A stretch of 64,000 nt of DNA, taken from contig NZ_JACOPQ010000001.1 of NCBI RefSeq assembly GCF_014287675.1, forward strand, positions 248,001 to 312,000, read 5' to 3'. Origin of the DNA: Lawsonibacter faecis (GTDB lineage Bacteria; Bacillota; Clostridia; Oscillospirales; Oscillospiraceae). Below, piece by piece: positions 50,879-58,602 of this stretch (position 1 is the first letter of the stretch; every line of letters starts with the position of its first letter). The notes beneath the pieces were generated by a model. That model did no database searches. It saw only the letters and a list, made by a program, of their open reading frames with translations, and was not told the origin of the DNA. Made by a program: the position numbers and the translations under genes.

Positions 50879-51709
50879 TTACTGGGCGATGATGGCGCCC
50901 GCGATGCCGTAGGTCTCGGCCAGGGACTGCATGGTGCCGTCGTCATAGAGCTCCTTGAGTGCCTCGTTGACCTTGGCGGCCGCGTCGGAGCCCTTGCGGA
51001 AGCCGATGCCGTATTCCTCCGTGGTAAGCTGGAGACCGTACGCCAGATCGGGATAGCCGGTGCCCTCCCCCGTCATTGCGGTGGCCATCAGCAGATCGAT
51101 GATGCAGGCGTCGGACGTGCCGGCGGCCACCTCCATCAGGGCGTCGGCCTGGCTGGAGACGGGGTTGGCCTTGAAGCCCTTGTCGGCGGCGGTCTCCTCG
51201 CCGGCGGAGCCGGACTCCACCGCGAAGGAGAGGTCCTTGAGGCTCCCCTCATCGGCATACCGATCCAGGGCGTCCTTGTTCATCACCACCACCTGGCCGT
51301 TGGTGGCGTAGGCGTTGGTGCACTCCATGGAGCTGAGGACCTCGTTGGTGAGTGTCATCCCGTTCCAGGCACAGTCTATCTTCTTGGAGTTGAGCTCCAG
51401 GAGCTTGCTGTCCCACTCGATGACCTGGAACTGGGCCTCTACGCCCAGCTTTTCCGCCACGGCGCGGGCCATGTCCGCGTCGAAGCCGATCCACTCGCCG
51501 TTCGCGTCCTGGTAGTCCATGGGGGCGAAGTCGGTGATGGCGACCACGAGGGTGCCCTTATCCTGAATATAGGCCAGGTCGCTCTCGGCGGAGGCCGAGC
51601 CGCTGGGAGACGGAGAGGCGTCCCCGCCGGAGGGGGCCTTGGAGCAGGCGGCGAGAGAGGCGGTCAGGGTCAGCGCCAGGGCGAGCGCGAGCCATTTCTT
51701 GAACTTCAT
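50879..51709 (-). CDS. Polar amino-acid ABC transporter, substrate-binding lipoprotein
   Basis: The 276-residue protein has a lipoprotein signal (residues 1-21, lipobox SLAAC with Cys22), a Ser/Gly/Pro-rich linker, then a family 3 solute-binding fold: TLVVAITDFAPMDYQD near residue 52 and GFDADMARAVAEKLG near 75. It is tethered outside the cell and captures a polar amino acid such as cystine, glutamine or an acidic residue; which one cannot be told. AGGAGGATATATTGT precedes ATG 51709. Confidence 0.95.
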   Translation of the reverse strand: MKFKKWLALALALTLTASLAACSKAPSGGDASPSPSGSASAESDLAYIQDKGTLVVAITDFAPMDYQDANGEWIGFDADMARAVAEKLGVEAQFQVIEWDSKLLELNSKKIDCAWNGMTLTNEVLSSMECTNAYATNGQVVVMNKDALDRYADEGSLKDLSFAVESGSAGEETAADKGFKANPVSSQADALMEVAAGTSDACIIDLLMATAMTGEGTGYPDLAYGLQLTTEEYGIGFRKGSDAAAKVNEALKELYDDGTMQSLAETYGIAGAIIAQ

Positions 51710-51767
51710 ACAATATATCCTCCTAAAAAAGCATCCTGATGCGGCTTATCCGCCGCAATACTTTAGT

Positions 51768-51796
51768 ATACTACCACACTAAATCACAGATGTAAA
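51768..51796 (-). promoter_or_regulatory. Sigma-A promoter of the amino-acid ABC operon
   Basis: Minus-strand TTTACA (51796-51791) and TAGTAT (51773-51768), 17 bases apart; an overlapping TATACT lies just after. A small GCGGC/GCCGC hairpin is in the leader. Confidence 0.65.
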
Positions 51797-51829
51797 GGTC
51801 TTTTTTCGAAATCGGCGTTCCGCACAAAA

Positions 51830-51854
51830 ATCCCCCCGGCTGTGCCGGGGGGAT
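51830..51854 (-). terminator. Terminator downstream of the thioesterase gene
   Basis: On the minus strand ATCCCCCCGGC pairs with GCCGGGGGGAT and is followed by TTTTTG. Confidence 0.8.
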
Positions 51855-51885
51855 GGGGGGAAGAGACAGGGGCGGGACGGAGCTC

Positions 51886-51912
51886 GGCGTTCCTAACGGA
51901 GCGGACTTTGCC
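51886..51912. repeat. Direct repeat of the thioesterase 3' end, copy 1
   Basis: These 27 bases match 51996-52022 with two mismatches, 110 bases apart. The interval holds a CCCCCGGAGTCCC/GGGACTCCGGGGG hairpin. Confidence 0.85.
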
Positions 51913-51995
51913 ACAGGGGGCCCCCGGAGTCCCATGGGACTCCGGGGGGAGAGGAGGGGCAGGGAAGCGCAGCGCAGGAATGCCCTCCCCCGCCG

Positions 51996-52022
51996 GGCGT
52001 TCCTAGTGGAGCGGACTTTGCC
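51996..52022. repeat. Direct repeat of the thioesterase 3' end, copy 2
   Basis: This copy includes the last six codons and stop of the thioesterase gene; the other copy lies 110 bases further downstream of that gene. Confidence 0.85.
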
Positions 52023-52476
52023 CCGACGACGCCCGGAAATAGGTCCCGCATGCGGTGGCGAGGAGGCGGTCGGGCGCGCCCTCGGCCCAGAGCTCCGCCG
52101 TCAGATTGTTCAGGGTGCGCCCGGAGGAGGAGCACTTGGCGCGCAGATAAATCTTCTTGTCCAGGGGCACCGGGCGCAGGAAGGTGACACTCATGGTCAC
52201 GGTGGGGGTGCGGCTCCCCTCTCCCACCTGGCAGAAGGAGAGCGCACCCATGGTGCTGTCCAGGGCGCTGGAGACAATACCGCCGTGCATGACCCCCATG
52301 GGGTTGCTCATCCAGGGCGCCGGAACGAGGGAGAACGTGAGGCTGGGCCCCGCCTCGTCGTATTCTTCAAAGTGCAGGGCCATCATGCCGCTGATGGTGT
52401 CCTGGCGGCGCTCCAGCTCCGCCAGGGAGTCTCTGATCGACTGCTCCATCTGAGCCTGCCCGTTCGGGATAGACAT
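52003..52476 (-). CDS. PaaI-family hotdog thioesterase
   Basis: The 157-residue protein has the hotdog-fold segment MGVMHGGIVSSALDSTMGAL (about residues 63-82), where HGG precedes the long helix and the acidic residue that PaaI-type thioesterases use. It should hydrolyse an acyl- or aryl-CoA. ATG 52476 follows AAAGGAAG; the frame upstream to 52530 is not used. It lies 63 bases after the DUF4317 gene and may be co-transcribed. Confidence 0.88.
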   Translation of the reverse strand: MSIPNGQAQMEQSIRDSLAELERRQDTISGMMALHFEEYDEAGPSLTFSLVPAPWMSNPMGVMHGGIVSSALDSTMGALSFCQVGEGSRTPTVTMSVTFLRPVPLDKKIYLRAKCSSSGRTLNNLTAELWAEGAPDRLLATACGTYFRASSGQSPLH

Positions 52477-52539
52477 GGGGCATCTTCCTTTCTGTCTTAT
52501 GTAAAGGGGGGACCGGAGTGAACCTTCCACCGGCGCGGG

Positions 52540-53667
52540 TCAGATCAGGATATTCACACCGTTGACCTCCACGCCCTCGTCCGCGCGGATGAGGATGTAC
52601 CTTGCTCCGTCGATGGTGCGGGTCTCCACCAGGTCGCTGCGCTCCGGGTTGACGCGGATGGTCACGTCGGGAGTGCGGACCTCCAGCTGCTTGGTATCCA
52701 CCAGGTTGCGGGGACTGAGGCCCGCGTCCGCGCCGAACTCGTCGTCGTACTTGGCGTCGAAGCTCTCCAGGTGGGACTCGGATACGCCGCAGGACTTTAA
52801 TACGCACTTCACCGCGCCCTTGGATACCTTGAGAGGCTCGGCCTCCTTGCTCTCCCTGTGCTCTTCGATAAGTGCGCAGAACTGGTCCTGGACGGCCTGG
52901 ACCACCTCGTACCGGCAGTCCTCGGCCAGGGCGCCCTGGAGGATGTTCTGGAAGGTCTCCTTCTGGGCCGCGGCGGGCATGGGCGGCGCGGTGTGAAACA
53001 CGGCGTCCACGAAGGCCTCGTGGCTCTCGGTGATGTCCCGGGAGTAGTAGAGGGCCCCGTAGAGGTTGGCGCTGCGCTCGTCAAAGGCGGGGAAGAGAAA
53101 GCCCAGCTCGGGGGCGGACACCACCCAGTCGGCCTTCAGGTTGTGAAACTCGTTCTGGTGGACATAGTAGCTCAGTGCGGGCCGGGTGAGCTTTACGGGG
53201 CAGACGGAGCAGAGAATGTAGGTATAGACCTCGCTGGAGGCGTCGTCCTGCTTCTCGCCGTCCCTGGAGCGGTACGGCACGTCGTAGGAGTCCCGGGCCA
53301 GGAGGACGAGGTAGTTTCCCTCCACATCCACCGAGTCGATGACCCTTCGGAAGAAGGCCTGTACAGCCTCCTCGTCCCCCAGGGAGGAGTTTTTCAGGGT
53401 CATGAGGAGCTTGTGCTCCTCCCCGTCCACCACCTGCTGCGTGGCAAACTCAATGTCCATCAGGTTCTTGCCCAGGGTGCCCGACAGGGTGCGGCGGATG
53501 ATGCCGAGGATCATCTCGGACTCCTCCTGGTTCATCAGTCCCAGGGGCTGGTTGAACTGGGAGACAATCTCCCGGTTCTCGTTGACATAGCAGCCCCGGA
53601 TGTGGGTGATGCCGTTTTTCTCCGGCCGGAAACGGCGGCGGAGCTCTCCAACTTCTTTTTCGTTCAT
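52540..53667 (-). CDS. DUF4317-family protein
   Basis: The 375-residue soluble protein matches DUF4317 as I know it from clostridia, beginning MNEKEVGELRRRFRPEKNGITHIRGCYVNENREIVSQF and containing RDSYDVPYRSRDGEKQDDASSEVYTYILCSVCPVKL near residue 122. Function unknown. ATG 53667 follows AGGAAGTG; the open frame further upstream covers the promoter. Confidence 0.9.
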   Translation of the reverse strand: MNEKEVGELRRRFRPEKNGITHIRGCYVNENREIVSQFNQPLGLMNQEESEMILGIIRRTLSGTLGKNLMDIEFATQQVVDGEEHKLLMTLKNSSLGDEEAVQAFFRRVIDSVDVEGNYLVLLARDSYDVPYRSRDGEKQDDASSEVYTYILCSVCPVKLTRPALSYYVHQNEFHNLKADWVVSAPELGFLFPAFDERSANLYGALYYSRDITESHEAFVDAVFHTAPPMPAAAQKETFQNILQGALAEDCRYEVVQAVQDQFCALIEEHRESKEAEPLKVSKGAVKCVLKSCGVSESHLESFDAKYDDEFGADAGLSPRNLVDTKQLEVRTPDVTIRVNPERSDLVETRTIDGARYILIRADEGVEVNGVNILI

Positions 53668-53734
53668 CGCTATACACTTCCTGTGGTAACTGATTTTTTT
53701 GCATGTACGGCCGGAATGAGGCCGCTGAGGGGAT

Positions 53735-53763
53735 ATTATAGCACAAATCGGGGGCGGGGACAA
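53735..53763 (-). promoter_or_regulatory. Sigma-A promoter of the DUF4317 gene
   Basis: Minus-strand TTGTCC (53763-53758) and TATAAT (53740-53735), 17-base spacer. Confidence 0.7.
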
Positions 53764-53913
53764 AGCGAAATGTGGTAGGGGGTTCAATATGGACGGGAAG
53801 CAGGGACGCGGCTTGCCGCGTCCCTGCCCATGCTGCAAATTCTTTGCCGCTTTTCCGGAAAAGATGACTAAAGCACCTGCGGCGGGCAAAACTTACCATG
53901 GGGGTGAATTGAC

Positions 53914-54828
53914 ATGAAGTATTATCACGGGGCCGGGCGGCGGGGTCCCTATTTCGAGGGCTGGTATTTCAAGCACCAGACCCCGGACGGCGCGCTGCTG
54001 GCCCTGATTCCCGCGCTCCACATCGGCGCGGACGGGACGAGGACGGCCTCCCTCCAGGTGGTCTCCGACACGGGGGCCTGGTGGCTGCCCTACTCCGCAG
54101 AGGCGCTGCAGGCCGCGGAGGGGCTCTTTCAAATATGGCTGGACGGGAACCTCATGAGCCGCAGGGGGCTGTGGCTCGATCTGGAGGCAAAGGGCCTCTC
54201 TCTCCGGGGCGACCTGCGGTACGGGCCGTTTACGCCCCTCAAGTCGGACATCATGGGGCCCTTCCGCCTCACGCCGGGCATGGAGTGCCGCCACGGCGTG
54301 GTGAGCATGGGCCACCGGCTGGAGGGAGCGCTGACCCTCAACGGGCGGAGCATTGACTTTACCGGCGGGACAGGGTACATTGAGACCGACCGGGGCCGCT
54401 CCTTTCCCAGGCGCTACCTCTGGACCCAGTGCGCCTGGAAGGAGGAGCGGAGCAGCAGCCTGATGCTCTCCGTGGCGGACATCCCACTGGGACCGCTGAA
54501 TTTTACCGGGTGCATCTGCGCGGTGCTCTACGGCGGGCGGGAGTACCGCCTGGCCACCTACCTGGGGGCGCGGGCTGTGCGCTGGTCCGGGGGCGGCGCG
54601 CTGATTGCCCAAGGGAAATACCGCCTGGCGGTGGAGCTTCTGGAGGAGCGGAGCCGGCCGCTGAAGGCCCCTGTGCTGGGGGATATGTCCTGCACCATCC
54701 ACGAGAGCCTCAGCGCCGTGGTGCGCTACCGTTTTTGGGAGGGGGACCGCCTCCTCTTCGACCACACGGACAGCCGCTCCAGCTTTGAGTACGCGGCCGA
54801 AAGGAGCCATTCATGCCGAACAGACTGA
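53914..54828 (+). CDS. Tocopherol cyclase-like protein
   Basis: The 304-residue beta-rich protein begins YYHGAGRRGPYFEGWYFKHQ and has the segments GRSFPRRYLWTQCAWKE (about residues 160-176) and LNFTGCICAVLYGGREYRLATYLGA, as in bacterial relatives of plant tocopherol cyclase. These relatives are not known to make tocopherol; a lipocalin-like lipid- or quinone-binding role is as likely. No signal peptide is seen. GGGGG only weakly precedes the ATG. Its last 16 bases overlap the start of the thioredoxin-domain gene. Confidence 0.8.
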   Translation: MKYYHGAGRRGPYFEGWYFKHQTPDGALLALIPALHIGADGTRTASLQVVSDTGAWWLPYSAEALQAAEGLFQIWLDGNLMSRRGLWLDLEAKGLSLRGDLRYGPFTPLKSDIMGPFRLTPGMECRHGVVSMGHRLEGALTLNGRSIDFTGGTGYIETDRGRSFPRRYLWTQCAWKEERSSSLMLSVADIPLGPLNFTGCICAVLYGGREYRLATYLGARAVRWSGGGALIAQGKYRLAVELLEERSRPLKAPVLGDMSCTIHESLSAVVRYRFWEGDRLLFDHTDSRSSFEYAAERSHSCRTD

Positions 54829-56816
54829 GCGGGGAGAAATCCCCCTACCTCTTGCAGCACGCGGAAAACCCTGTGGACTGGTACCCCTGGGGGACCGAGG
54901 CCTTTGAGCGGGCCGCCGCATTGGACAAGCCCGTCTTCCTCAGCGTGGGGTACTCCACCTGCCACTGGTGCCACGTTATGGCCCACGAGTCCTTTGAGGA
55001 CGCGGCGGTGGCGGAGGCCCTGAACCGGGACTTTATTTCTATAAAGGTGGACCGGGAGGAGCGGCCCGACGTGGACGCGGTCTACATGGCCGCCTGCGTG
55101 GCCATGAACGGCAGCGGCGGCTGGCCCCTCACGGTCCTCCTCACACCCGGCCAGCGGCCCTTCTGGGCCGGGACTTATCTGCCCAGGGCGCAGCTCATGT
55201 CCCTTCTCTCCCAGGCGGCCGGCCTCTGGCGCAGCGACCGGGCGGGACTGCTGGCGGCGGGGGACGAGCTGACCGAGCACCTGCGGCGGGAGGAGGAAAG
55301 CAGGCCCGGCGCGCCCTCACGGGACCTGGCGGCGCGGGGCGCGGCCCTCTTCGCCCAGTCCTTCGACAAGCGGTGGGGCGGCTTCGGGAAGGCGCCCAAA
55401 TTCCCCATGCCCCACAATCTGGTGTTCCTCCTGCGCTACGCAGGGCTCACCGGGGACAGCCACTGCCGGGAGATGGCGGAGAAGACGCTGGACGCCATGT
55501 ACCGGGGCGGGCTCTACGACCACGTGGGCGGCGGCTTCTCCCGGTACTCCACCGACGACCACTGGCTGGCCCCCCACTTTGAAAAGATGCTCTACGACAA
55601 CGCCCTGCTGGCCCTGGCCTACACCGAGGCGTACCAGGGCGGCGGGCGGGAGGTCTATTCCAAAATCGTCCGCCGCACCCTGGACTATGTTCTGCGGGAG
55701 CTCTCCGCGCCGGACGGCGGCTTTTGCTGCGGGCAGGACGCGGACAGCGAGGGTGTGGAGGGCAGGTACTACGTCTTCACTCCCGGGGAGCTGGAGCGGG
55801 TGCTGGGCCCGAAGGAGGGCGGCGTGTTCTGCGGCTGGTACGGCATCACCCGGGGCGGCAATTTTGAGGGCAAGAGCATCCCCAACCTGATCGGCCGCCC
55901 CGACGTGGAGCATCCGCCCGAGGAGGTTCTGGCCCTGCGGGAGCGGGTGTACGCCTACCGGCTGGAGCGGACCGCCCTCCACCGGGACGACAAGGTGCTC
56001 ACCGCCTGGAACGGCCTGATGCTGGCCGCCCTGGCCCGGGCGGGGCTTGTGCTGGACGAGGATAAGTACCTGAAGGCGGCGGCGGACTGCGCGGACTTCC
56101 TGACGGGGCGCCTGACGGACGGAGACGGCCGCCTGCTGGCCCGATGGCGGGAGGGCCACGCCGCCATTCCCGGCAAGCTGGACGACTACGCCTTCTACGC
56201 CTGGGGCCTTTTGGAGCTCTACGCCGCCACCTTCCGCATGGAATACCTGGGCGAGGCCGCGCGGCTGGCCGGGCTGCTGCTGGACTTCTTTTTCGATGGG
56301 GAGAACGGCGGCTTCTACCCCTATCCCAGCGACGGCGAACAGCTCCTCACCCGGAAAAAGGAGTCCTACGACGGCGCGCTGCCCTCGGGCAACGCGGTGG
56401 CGGCGCTGGTGCTGTCCAGGCTGGCCCGGCTCACGGGGGAGCTCCGCTGGCGGACAGCGGCGGACCTCCAGCTCCGCTGGCTGGCCGGGGCGGCGGAGGA
56501 CTACCCGGCGGGGCACAGCTTCGCTCTGCTGACGCTGCTGGAGGAGCTCTGGCCCTCGGCGGAGCTGGTCTGCGCGGCGGGGGCGGTCCCGGAGGAGCTG
56601 CGGCGCTTCCTGCGGGAGGAGTCCCGGGCCGGCCTCACGGTGCTGGTGAAGACACCGGAGAACGCCGCCGCCCTGGCGGCCCTGGCCCCCTTCACAACGG
56701 ACTACCCCTGTCCGGAGGCCGGGGCGCGGTACTGCCTCTGCCGGGGCAGAAGCTGCGCACAGCCGGTGGAGGACATTGAGGATTTAAAGAGGATGCTTGA
56801 AAAATCATCGGTTTAA
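54813..56816 (+). CDS. Thioredoxin-domain protein of the YyaL/SSP411 family
   Basis: The 667-residue protein has an N-terminal thioredoxin-like domain with VGYSTCHWCHVMAHESFED (residues 46-64, active CHWC), KVDREERPDVDAVYM and GGWPLTVLLTP, followed by an (alpha/alpha)6-barrel like that of N-acylglucosamine 2-epimerase from about residue 190. This is the conserved YyaL/spermatogenesis-associated protein 20 family, whose reaction is not firmly known. It starts 16 bases inside the previous gene, so the two are translationally coupled. Confidence 0.92.
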   Translation: MPNRLSGEKSPYLLQHAENPVDWYPWGTEAFERAAALDKPVFLSVGYSTCHWCHVMAHESFEDAAVAEALNRDFISIKVDREERPDVDAVYMAACVAMNGSGGWPLTVLLTPGQRPFWAGTYLPRAQLMSLLSQAAGLWRSDRAGLLAAGDELTEHLRREEESRPGAPSRDLAARGAALFAQSFDKRWGGFGKAPKFPMPHNLVFLLRYAGLTGDSHCREMAEKTLDAMYRGGLYDHVGGGFSRYSTDDHWLAPHFEKMLYDNALLALAYTEAYQGGGREVYSKIVRRTLDYVLRELSAPDGGFCCGQDADSEGVEGRYYVFTPGELERVLGPKEGGVFCGWYGITRGGNFEGKSIPNLIGRPDVEHPPEEVLALRERVYAYRLERTALHRDDKVLTAWNGLMLAALARAGLVLDEDKYLKAAADCADFLTGRLTDGDGRLLARWREGHAAIPGKLDDYAFYAWGLLELYAATFRMEYLGEAARLAGLLLDFFFDGENGGFYPYPSDGEQLLTRKKESYDGALPSGNAVAALVLSRLARLTGELRWRTAADLQLRWLAGAAEDYPAGHSFALLTLLEELWPSAELVCAAGAVPEELRRFLREESRAGLTVLVKTPENAAALAALAPFTTDYPCPEAGARYCLCRGRSCAQPVEDIEDLKRMLEKSSV

Positions 56817-56835
56817 ACGGGGGGACACAGTCAGC

Positions 56836-56866
56836 ACGGCGGCGGGGGGCCTGCCCCCGCCGCCGT
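56836..56866 (+). terminator. Terminator-like hairpin after the YyaL-type gene
   Basis: ACGGCGGCGGGGG pairs with CCCCCGCCGCCGT; the following CAATTCTT is weakly T-rich. Confidence 0.55.
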
Positions 56867-56884
56867 CAATTCTTGATACGCGCT

Positions 56885-56927
56885 CATAAAACAGAGGCCC
56901 GGAGGGAAAACTCCCTCCGGGCCTCTG
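56885..56927 (-). terminator. Terminator of the SASP gene
   Basis: A 16-base stem CAGAGGCCCGGAGGGA with its complement; on the minus strand it is followed by TTTTATG. Confidence 0.8.
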
Positions 56928-56953
56928 CTCATTGTAAAAAGGCCAGGCCTTTT

Positions 56954-57157
56954 TTACTTCATGCCGTTCTCGTAAGCCTCGATCATCTTCTTGACCATCT
57001 GGCCGCCGACGCTGCCGGCCTCACGGGAGGTCAGGTCGCCGTTGTAGCCCTGCTTCAGGTTCACGCCCACCTCGGCGGCAGCTTCCATCTTGAACTTGTT
57101 GAGAGCCTCGCGGGCGCTGGGGACGACAGGCTGGTTAGAGTTGTTGGAACTAGACAT
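56954..57157 (-). CDS. Alpha/beta-type small acid-soluble spore protein
   Basis: The 67-residue protein has the SASP features: SAREALNKFKMEAAAEVGV (residues 14-32), where KMEA is the site for the germination protease, and the conserved DLTSREAGSVGGQMVKKMI segment. It coats spore DNA in the forespore and protects it from UV and heat. ATG 57157 follows AAGGAG. A sigma-G promoter is expected; GCATA with a weak -10 lies upstream near 57220-57250, but I am not confident in it. Confidence 0.95.
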   Translation of the reverse strand: MSSSNNSNQPVVPSAREALNKFKMEAAAEVGVNLKQGYNGDLTSREAGSVGGQMVKKMIEAYENGMK

Positions 57158-57320
57158 AGTTAGCATCTCCTTAAAACTTTTTTGTTGGATTGAGAATCCG
57201 AACATAGCTTTACCCCAGCGCAATTTTCTATGCGAATTTCAAATTGTAAATTTCAGGGCACTTTATCTGCACTGTTTTTGGGTTGCAGCAGAGATGCTGT
57301 TTTAACTGTCTGTACGTTTT

Positions 57321-58109
57321 TCAGCACGGTCCGTTCTTTATTTTAAAGATCGGCAGGACCGTTTGGATAATACGGTAAAACCCCGCAGGCTCCCAGGCGC
57401 TCCGGCCGATAAACAGCCCGTCGACCTCCGGCAGCAAGGCCAGCGGCCCGCAGTTTTCCAAATTGACGCTGCCACCGTACAGCAGAGGAATTTCCGCGCC
57501 GGCGGGTCCGAACAGGGCGCAGAGGGTTTGTCGAAGAACCGCGTGCTTCTCCCCGGCATAGTCCGGGGCTGCGGGCGTTCCGCCCGCGCCGATGGCCCAT
57601 ACCGGCTCGTAGGCCACCATCAGACGGCCGGCGTCCGCTGCGCTGACGCCGCGCAGCCCCCGGATGAGCTGGATGCGCAAAATCTCGTCCGCAATGCCGC
57701 ATGCCCTCTGCTCGGCGGTCTCTCCCACGCAGAGGAGAGGCGTGAAGCCGTGAGACAGGGCGCAGAGCACCTTTCGATTTGCCATCTCGTCGGTCTCACC
57801 AAAGATATGGCGGCGCTCGGAGTGGCCTATCTCCACAATGGAGACCCCCACCTCACGGAGCATTAAGGGCGAAACCTCGCCGGTAAACTGACCGCGCTCC
57901 TCCCAGCACATATTCTGCGCCCCCAGATCAATCCCGCCGGCGCAGGCCGAGGCCGCGCTGAGCGCGGTGAAGGACGGGATGAAGAACAGGCGCAGCGACT
58001 CCCGTGGGAGCTGCGCGGTGAGGAAATCCAGCGCCCGGAGGTAATCGACGGTCTCGCGGATGGTCATGGTCATTTTATTATTGGAGCCGAGACAGCACAT
58101 TTTTGCCAT
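57321..58109 (-). CDS. Triosephosphate isomerase-like protein (possible erythrulose-1-phosphate isomerase)
   Basis: The 262-residue TIM barrel keeps the catalytic residues: SNNK (residues 9-12, NxK lysine), IGHSERR (about 95, histidine), VAYEPVWAIGAGGTP (about 165, glutamate) and LYGGSVN for phosphate. Glycolytic TIM usually begins with GNWKMN, and this one reads GSNNKMT, pointing to a specialised paralogue. It is the last gene of an operon with RpiB-like and DhaK-type genes. In Brucella and Mycobacterium, TIM-like EryH/LerI converts erythrulose 1-phosphate to erythrulose 4-phosphate, which is the function I infer here. Ordinary TIM activity is the alternative. Confidence 0.85.
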   Translation of the reverse strand: MAKMCCLGSNNKMTMTIRETVDYLRALDFLTAQLPRESLRLFFIPSFTALSAASACAGGIDLGAQNMCWEERGQFTGEVSPLMLREVGVSIVEIGHSERRHIFGETDEMANRKVLCALSHGFTPLLCVGETAEQRACGIADEILRIQLIRGLRGVSAADAGRLMVAYEPVWAIGAGGTPAAPDYAGEKHAVLRQTLCALFGPAGAEIPLLYGGSVNLENCGPLALLPEVDGLFIGRSAWEPAGFYRIIQTVLPIFKIKNGPC

Positions 58110-58113
58110 GGCG

Positions 58114-58575
58114 CTACCTCATGTTGGCGGACTCAAGCGCGGTGATGGCCTGGACCTTGGGCGTGGAGGCTCCGTCCCGGAACTCCAGGGACACCCACGC
58201 GGTGACCAGCTTCTTTGCCAGTTCCCGGCCAATGACCCGCTCGCCCAGGCACATCACGTTGCCGTTGTTGCTGAGAATGGACCGCTCGGTGGAGAAAATA
58301 TCGTGGCAGACGGCGGCCCGGATACCCTTGAACTTATTGGCGCACATGCACATACCCAGCCCGGTGCCGCAGACCAGAATGCCACGGTCCTGGTAGTCCC
58401 CGGCGATGATGCGCCGGCACACCTCCTTTGCAATGAGCGGATAGACGATGGGGTCCTCCGGGGAGAAACAGCCCACATCCTCCACCGGAATGCCCATGCT
58501 CCCCAGATGGGCGGCAAGGTCGTCCTTCAAACCTGTGGCGGCATTGTCGCAGCCAATTATTATTTTGCGGAACAT
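58114..58575 (-). CDS. RpiB/LacA/LacB-family sugar-phosphate isomerase (possible erythrulose-4-phosphate isomerase)
   Basis: The 153-residue protein starts IIIGCDNAATGLKDDLAAHL and has GILVCGTGLGMCMCANKFKGIRAAVCHD (about residues 65-92), whose CGTG cysteine is the family's catalytic base, and NVMCLGERVIG. RpiB itself normally has GSDHAG near the N-terminus; here it is GCDNAA, so a function other than ribose-5-phosphate isomerase is likely. EryI/DerI, RpiB relatives that act on D-erythrulose 4-phosphate, are the best analogy given the neighbouring TIM-like and DhaK genes. Confidence 0.87.
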   Translation of the reverse strand: MFRKIIIGCDNAATGLKDDLAAHLGSMGIPVEDVGCFSPEDPIVYPLIAKEVCRRIIAGDYQDRGILVCGTGLGMCMCANKFKGIRAAVCHDIFSTERSILSNNGNVMCLGERVIGRELAKKLVTAWVSLEFRDGASTPKVQAITALESANMR

Positions 58576-58602
58576 CGTCGCTTTACCTCTCTTCCCGGCA
58601 GT

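Noticed and set aside
57220..57250. A sigma-G promoter for the spore protein gene
   Set aside because: GCATA fits the -35, but the best -10 at 17 bases misses two consensus positions; too weak to list.
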